Source of the DNA: Chryseobacterium sp. S0630
Lineage (GTDB): Bacteria; Bacteroidota; Bacteroidia; Flavobacteriales; Weeksellaceae
NCBI RefSeq assembly: GCF_024158915.1
Contig: NZ_JAMZGF010000044.1
Span: forward strand, 1 to 44,850
Reading direction: 5' to 3'
DNA: 44,850 nucleotides
The first letter of the stretch is position 1, and each line of letters starts with the position of its first letter. A program made the translations under genes and the position numbers. Below are positions 42,586-44,850 of the stretch, one piece after another. The notes beneath the pieces are model-generated. The model was not told the origin of the DNA and made no database searches. It saw only the letters and a program-made list of their open reading frames with translations.

Positions 42586-42589
42586 GGTG

Positions 42590-42597
42590 CAAATTTA
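42590..42597 (-). promoter_or_regulatory. dusB -7 box immediately before the start codon
   Basis: TAAATTTG on the minus strand ends 4 bases before the dusB ATG. A TTTG at 42614-42617 is a possible -33 element with a short 16-base spacer. Transcription would begin at about the ATG. Confidence 0.5.
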
Positions 42598-42783
42598 CGA
42601 AATTCTGAAAAAACAAATTTTTTTAAATTAAAATGTGGTATCTTGTTTTGTTTGTATTGTGTTATTTAAGGGATTTTATGATATTATGTTTAGTTTTTGT
42701 TTAATATATTTAATTGATTGTCAATATTTATTGAATTTTATTAATAATTATTTTTTATATTTAATACAATAAAAATTAATGTC

Positions 42784-44751
42784 ATGAGAAAAATTCTATT
42801 TTGTTTGATGGCAATTTTGGTTTCATCAAATTTTTATTCACAAGTGAATATTTCTGCCACGGCAGGAACAGCTACAGGAACTTATACCACATTAAAAGGA
42901 GCATTCGATGCTATTAATGCGGGAACACATCAGGGAGCAATTACAATCAGTATCACAGCAAACACAACAGAAACAGCCACCGCAAGTCTGAATGCCAGTG
43001 GCGGAGCGACAAGCTATACTTCTGTTGCTATAAAACCCGCAATAGGAGTTACAGCTGCTATTTCCGGTGATATTGCCAGTGCACCCTTAGTAAGAATACT
43101 GGGTAGTAACATTACCCTGGATGGAAGCAATGCCGCTTCAGGAACGACAAGAGATCTTACTCTTACCAACACTTCTACTACAGCACCGCAGGTACTTACT
43201 TTTATAGCGGCTTCTGCTGCCGCTGCAAATACTAATATTATGGTTAAAAACCTGAATATTGTAAATGGTATCAATACCTCTTCTGCTTTTGTCATGTATG
43301 ATGGTGCCGCAACACCTACGGGAGGTTTCTTTAATAATGTCACCATCCAGAATAATGCAGTGAAGAAAGCGTATATGGGAATGTATTTATTTGCCGCTAC
43401 AGCTGCAGGTAATGGCGCGAATACTCTGGTAACAGGAAATGATTTAAGTGCTACAGGAACTGATGCTATCCGCCTTGGTGGAATTTATGTGCAGGGAGCA
43501 GATGGAGTAACGGTAAGCAATAATACGATTGGTAATTTCGAAACGACTATAGCTGAGATCAAGAGAGGAGTTTGGTTTGCCACTGCCACAGTTAACTCTT
43601 CCATTATTTCCAATACCATTACCAATCTTGGATATACCGGAACTTCTACCGGAGGAGCTGCCGGTGTAACCGTAACCGCTGGTAATACGGGAGCCTCTGC
43701 AACAGCCAATATTATTGTAAGAGGGAATACAATTTCCAATTTTAACTCCAGTGGAACAGGAACTGTGTTTGCAGGGATTTATGCAGCAGCAGCAACCTCC
43801 GGAGTAACTATAGATAATAATAAAATTAACGGGATAAAAAACACCAATGTTTCAGGATATGGGGCACAGGGGATTTATCTGGCAGCAACAGGTCTTACCT
43901 CCAATACCTTAGTTGCCAATAATGTAGTGAGTGGGGTAGCCGGTTATGGATATGCAACCACCGGAGGTGTAAATGATAATGGAAACGGAATTGTTATTGG
44001 AGCAGGAGGTGGATATAAACTTTACTATAATACCGTTGTAATGAACGTAAGCCAGACTGTTGCAGGAAGACCGTCAGCTTTAAATATCACAAGTGGAGTA
44101 ACTGGTTTAGGAGGGATTGATGTAAGAAATAATCTTTTTGTGAATACCCAGACTCAGGCAGGAGACAGATATACTATTTATGCAGGAGCAGCAAGTGGTG
44201 TTTTCTCTTCCATTAACTTTAATAATTTCTATTCTTCAGGAACTAATCTTGGCTATATCGGAGGATTGGCAAAAGCTACACTTGCAGATATCCAGGCAGG
44301 ATTCGGAGGAAATGTAAACTCTCTGAATGTTTTACCAGTATTTGTATCAGCAACCGATTTCCATTTATCTACCACAGGAAATGCGGCTCTTGACAACAAA
44401 GGAACTCCGGTTGTTGAAGTAACTCTGGATGCAGATGGTAATATAAGAAATGCTTTAACACCGGATCTTGGAAGCTTTGAATTTACAGTCGCTGTGTTAG
44501 CGGTGAATGAAGCTGCGAAAAAGAATACAGTGAGTGCTTATCCAAACCCTGTTACAGATTTCCTTTATATCAATAATGATACAAAGATCAGAGATGTGGA
44601 AGTATACAATGTTTCAGGCCAGAGAATTCTTAGCGAAACAATTAACGCTGAAAAAGGTTCTGTAGACATGAGACGTGCCGCAGCAGGTGTTTATATTGTA
44701 AAAGTAAATACAGAAAAAGGATCACAGTCCTTGAAAATCATTAAAAAATAA
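42784..44751 (+). CDS. T9SS-sorted secreted right-handed beta-helix protein
   Basis: 655 aa. Signal peptide MRKILFCLMAILVSSNFYSQ. Residues ~25-545 are Ala/Thr/Gly/Asn-rich with recurring short beta coils (NNTIGNF, GNTISNFN, NNKINGI, ANNVVSGV), typical of a parallel beta-helix such as pectate-lyase-like or adhesin folds; the DGSNAASGTTRDLTLTN segment is the start of the helix. The last ~80 residues (AYPNPVTDFLYINND, then DVEVYNVSGQRIL and AAGVYIVKVNTEKG, ending LKIIKK) are a T9SS type A sorting domain, so it is exported and attached to the cell surface. Catalytic residues are not evident; an adhesin or polysaccharide-active role is guesswork. It has a terminator at 44777-44804. Confidence 0.93.
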   Translation: MRKILFCLMAILVSSNFYSQVNISATAGTATGTYTTLKGAFDAINAGTHQGAITISITANTTETATASLNASGGATSYTSVAIKPAIGVTAAISGDIASAPLVRILGSNITLDGSNAASGTTRDLTLTNTSTTAPQVLTFIAASAAAANTNIMVKNLNIVNGINTSSAFVMYDGAATPTGGFFNNVTIQNNAVKKAYMGMYLFAATAAGNGANTLVTGNDLSATGTDAIRLGGIYVQGADGVTVSNNTIGNFETTIAEIKRGVWFATATVNSSIISNTITNLGYTGTSTGGAAGVTVTAGNTGASATANIIVRGNTISNFNSSGTGTVFAGIYAAAATSGVTIDNNKINGIKNTNVSGYGAQGIYLAATGLTSNTLVANNVVSGVAGYGYATTGGVNDNGNGIVIGAGGGYKLYYNTVVMNVSQTVAGRPSALNITSGVTGLGGIDVRNNLFVNTQTQAGDRYTIYAGAASGVFSSINFNNFYSSGTNLGYIGGLAKATLADIQAGFGGNVNSLNVLPVFVSATDFHLSTTGNAALDNKGTPVVEVTLDADGNIRNALTPDLGSFEFTVAVLAVNEAAKKNTVSAYPNPVTDFLYINNDTKIRDVEVYNVSGQRILSETINAEKGSVDMRRAAAGVYIVKVNTEKGSQSLKIIKK

Positions 44752-44776
44752 CTGTTAAACTAATAACCAAAAGAAG

Positions 44777-44806
44777 AAGCCGTCTCACAACTGAGGCGGT
44801 TTTTCT
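44777..44806 (+). terminator. Terminator after the beta-helix gene
   Basis: CCGTCTCA (44780-44787) pairs with TGAGGCGG (44792-44799) with one wobble, a CAAC loop, A/G lead-in and a T-run after. It lies 28 bases past the stop codon. The final bases of the window hold no gene. Confidence 0.88.
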
Positions 44807-44850
44807 TGTTAAAAAGTAAATAATTTTTATATATTTTGATTTGTTTTTTT

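Overview
The window looks like chromosomal DNA of a low-GC flavobacterium, most likely Chryseobacterium or a close Weeksellaceae relative. Evidence: the Bacteroidota promoter box TAnnTTTG recurs upstream of many genes, one protein carries a type IX secretion (T9SS) C-terminal sorting domain, there is a TonB-dependent siderophore receptor, a class II HMG-CoA reductase and a DUF2236/MpaB protein, and the intergenic regions hold the dispersed palindromes usual in this group. No rRNA, tRNA, CRISPR array, transposase or phage gene was seen.

Layout. 1-673: gene-poor, with one strong terminator and decayed coding remnants. 0.67-5.0 kb: an unrecognised protein, recA, a large nested inverted repeat and an MpaB-family oxygenase. 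5.2-6.9 kb: two AT-rich hypothetical genes, with a duplicated scrap of the gapA 3' end plus its terminator between them. 6.9-8.9 kb: pfkA-gapA glycolytic pair. 9.0-14.1 kb: a DUF4846 lipoprotein, an HxlR regulator, an AlkC-like alkylation repair protein, then a convergent intergenic region with three perfect DnaA boxes, then the paired DNA-repair families TIGR03915 and TIGR03916 separated by repeats. 14.2-18.5 kb: a tightly coupled five-gene operon (mvaA, a 55-aa membrane protein, a secreted protein, DUF423, a CLC-type channel). 18.6-22.9 kb: a three-gene type I-like exporter (ABC, HlyD, TolC) whose only ATPase is catalytically degenerate. 23.4-27.1 kb: sucC, MscS, 1-Cys peroxiredoxin, an outer-membrane protein. 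27.4-31.5 kb: PepSY protein, siderophore receptor and a Gfo/Idh/MocA oxidoreductase. 31.6-36.1 kb: ABC-F ATPase, 5'(3')-nucleotidase, a CarboxypepD_reg/alpha-beta-hydrolase fusion. 36.1-42.6 kb: GH25 lysozyme, NDH-2-like dehydrogenase overlapping trmD, an EEP nuclease, Lrp regulator plus deoC, and dusB. 42.8-44.75 kb: a secreted beta-helix T9SS substrate.

The most notable signals are (1) the DnaA-box cluster at 11.2-11.5 kb, a candidate replication origin or DnaA-titration site flanked by DNA-repair genes; (2) the direct repeat of the gapA tail and terminator flanking a cargo gene; (3) an exporter whose ATPase keeps Walker A but has lost the signature motif, Walker B acid pair and H-loop histidine; and (4) genes whose promoter box lies only a few bases from the start codon, implying leaderless mRNAs. 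Family names are from recognition of the protein sequence; no database search was run.
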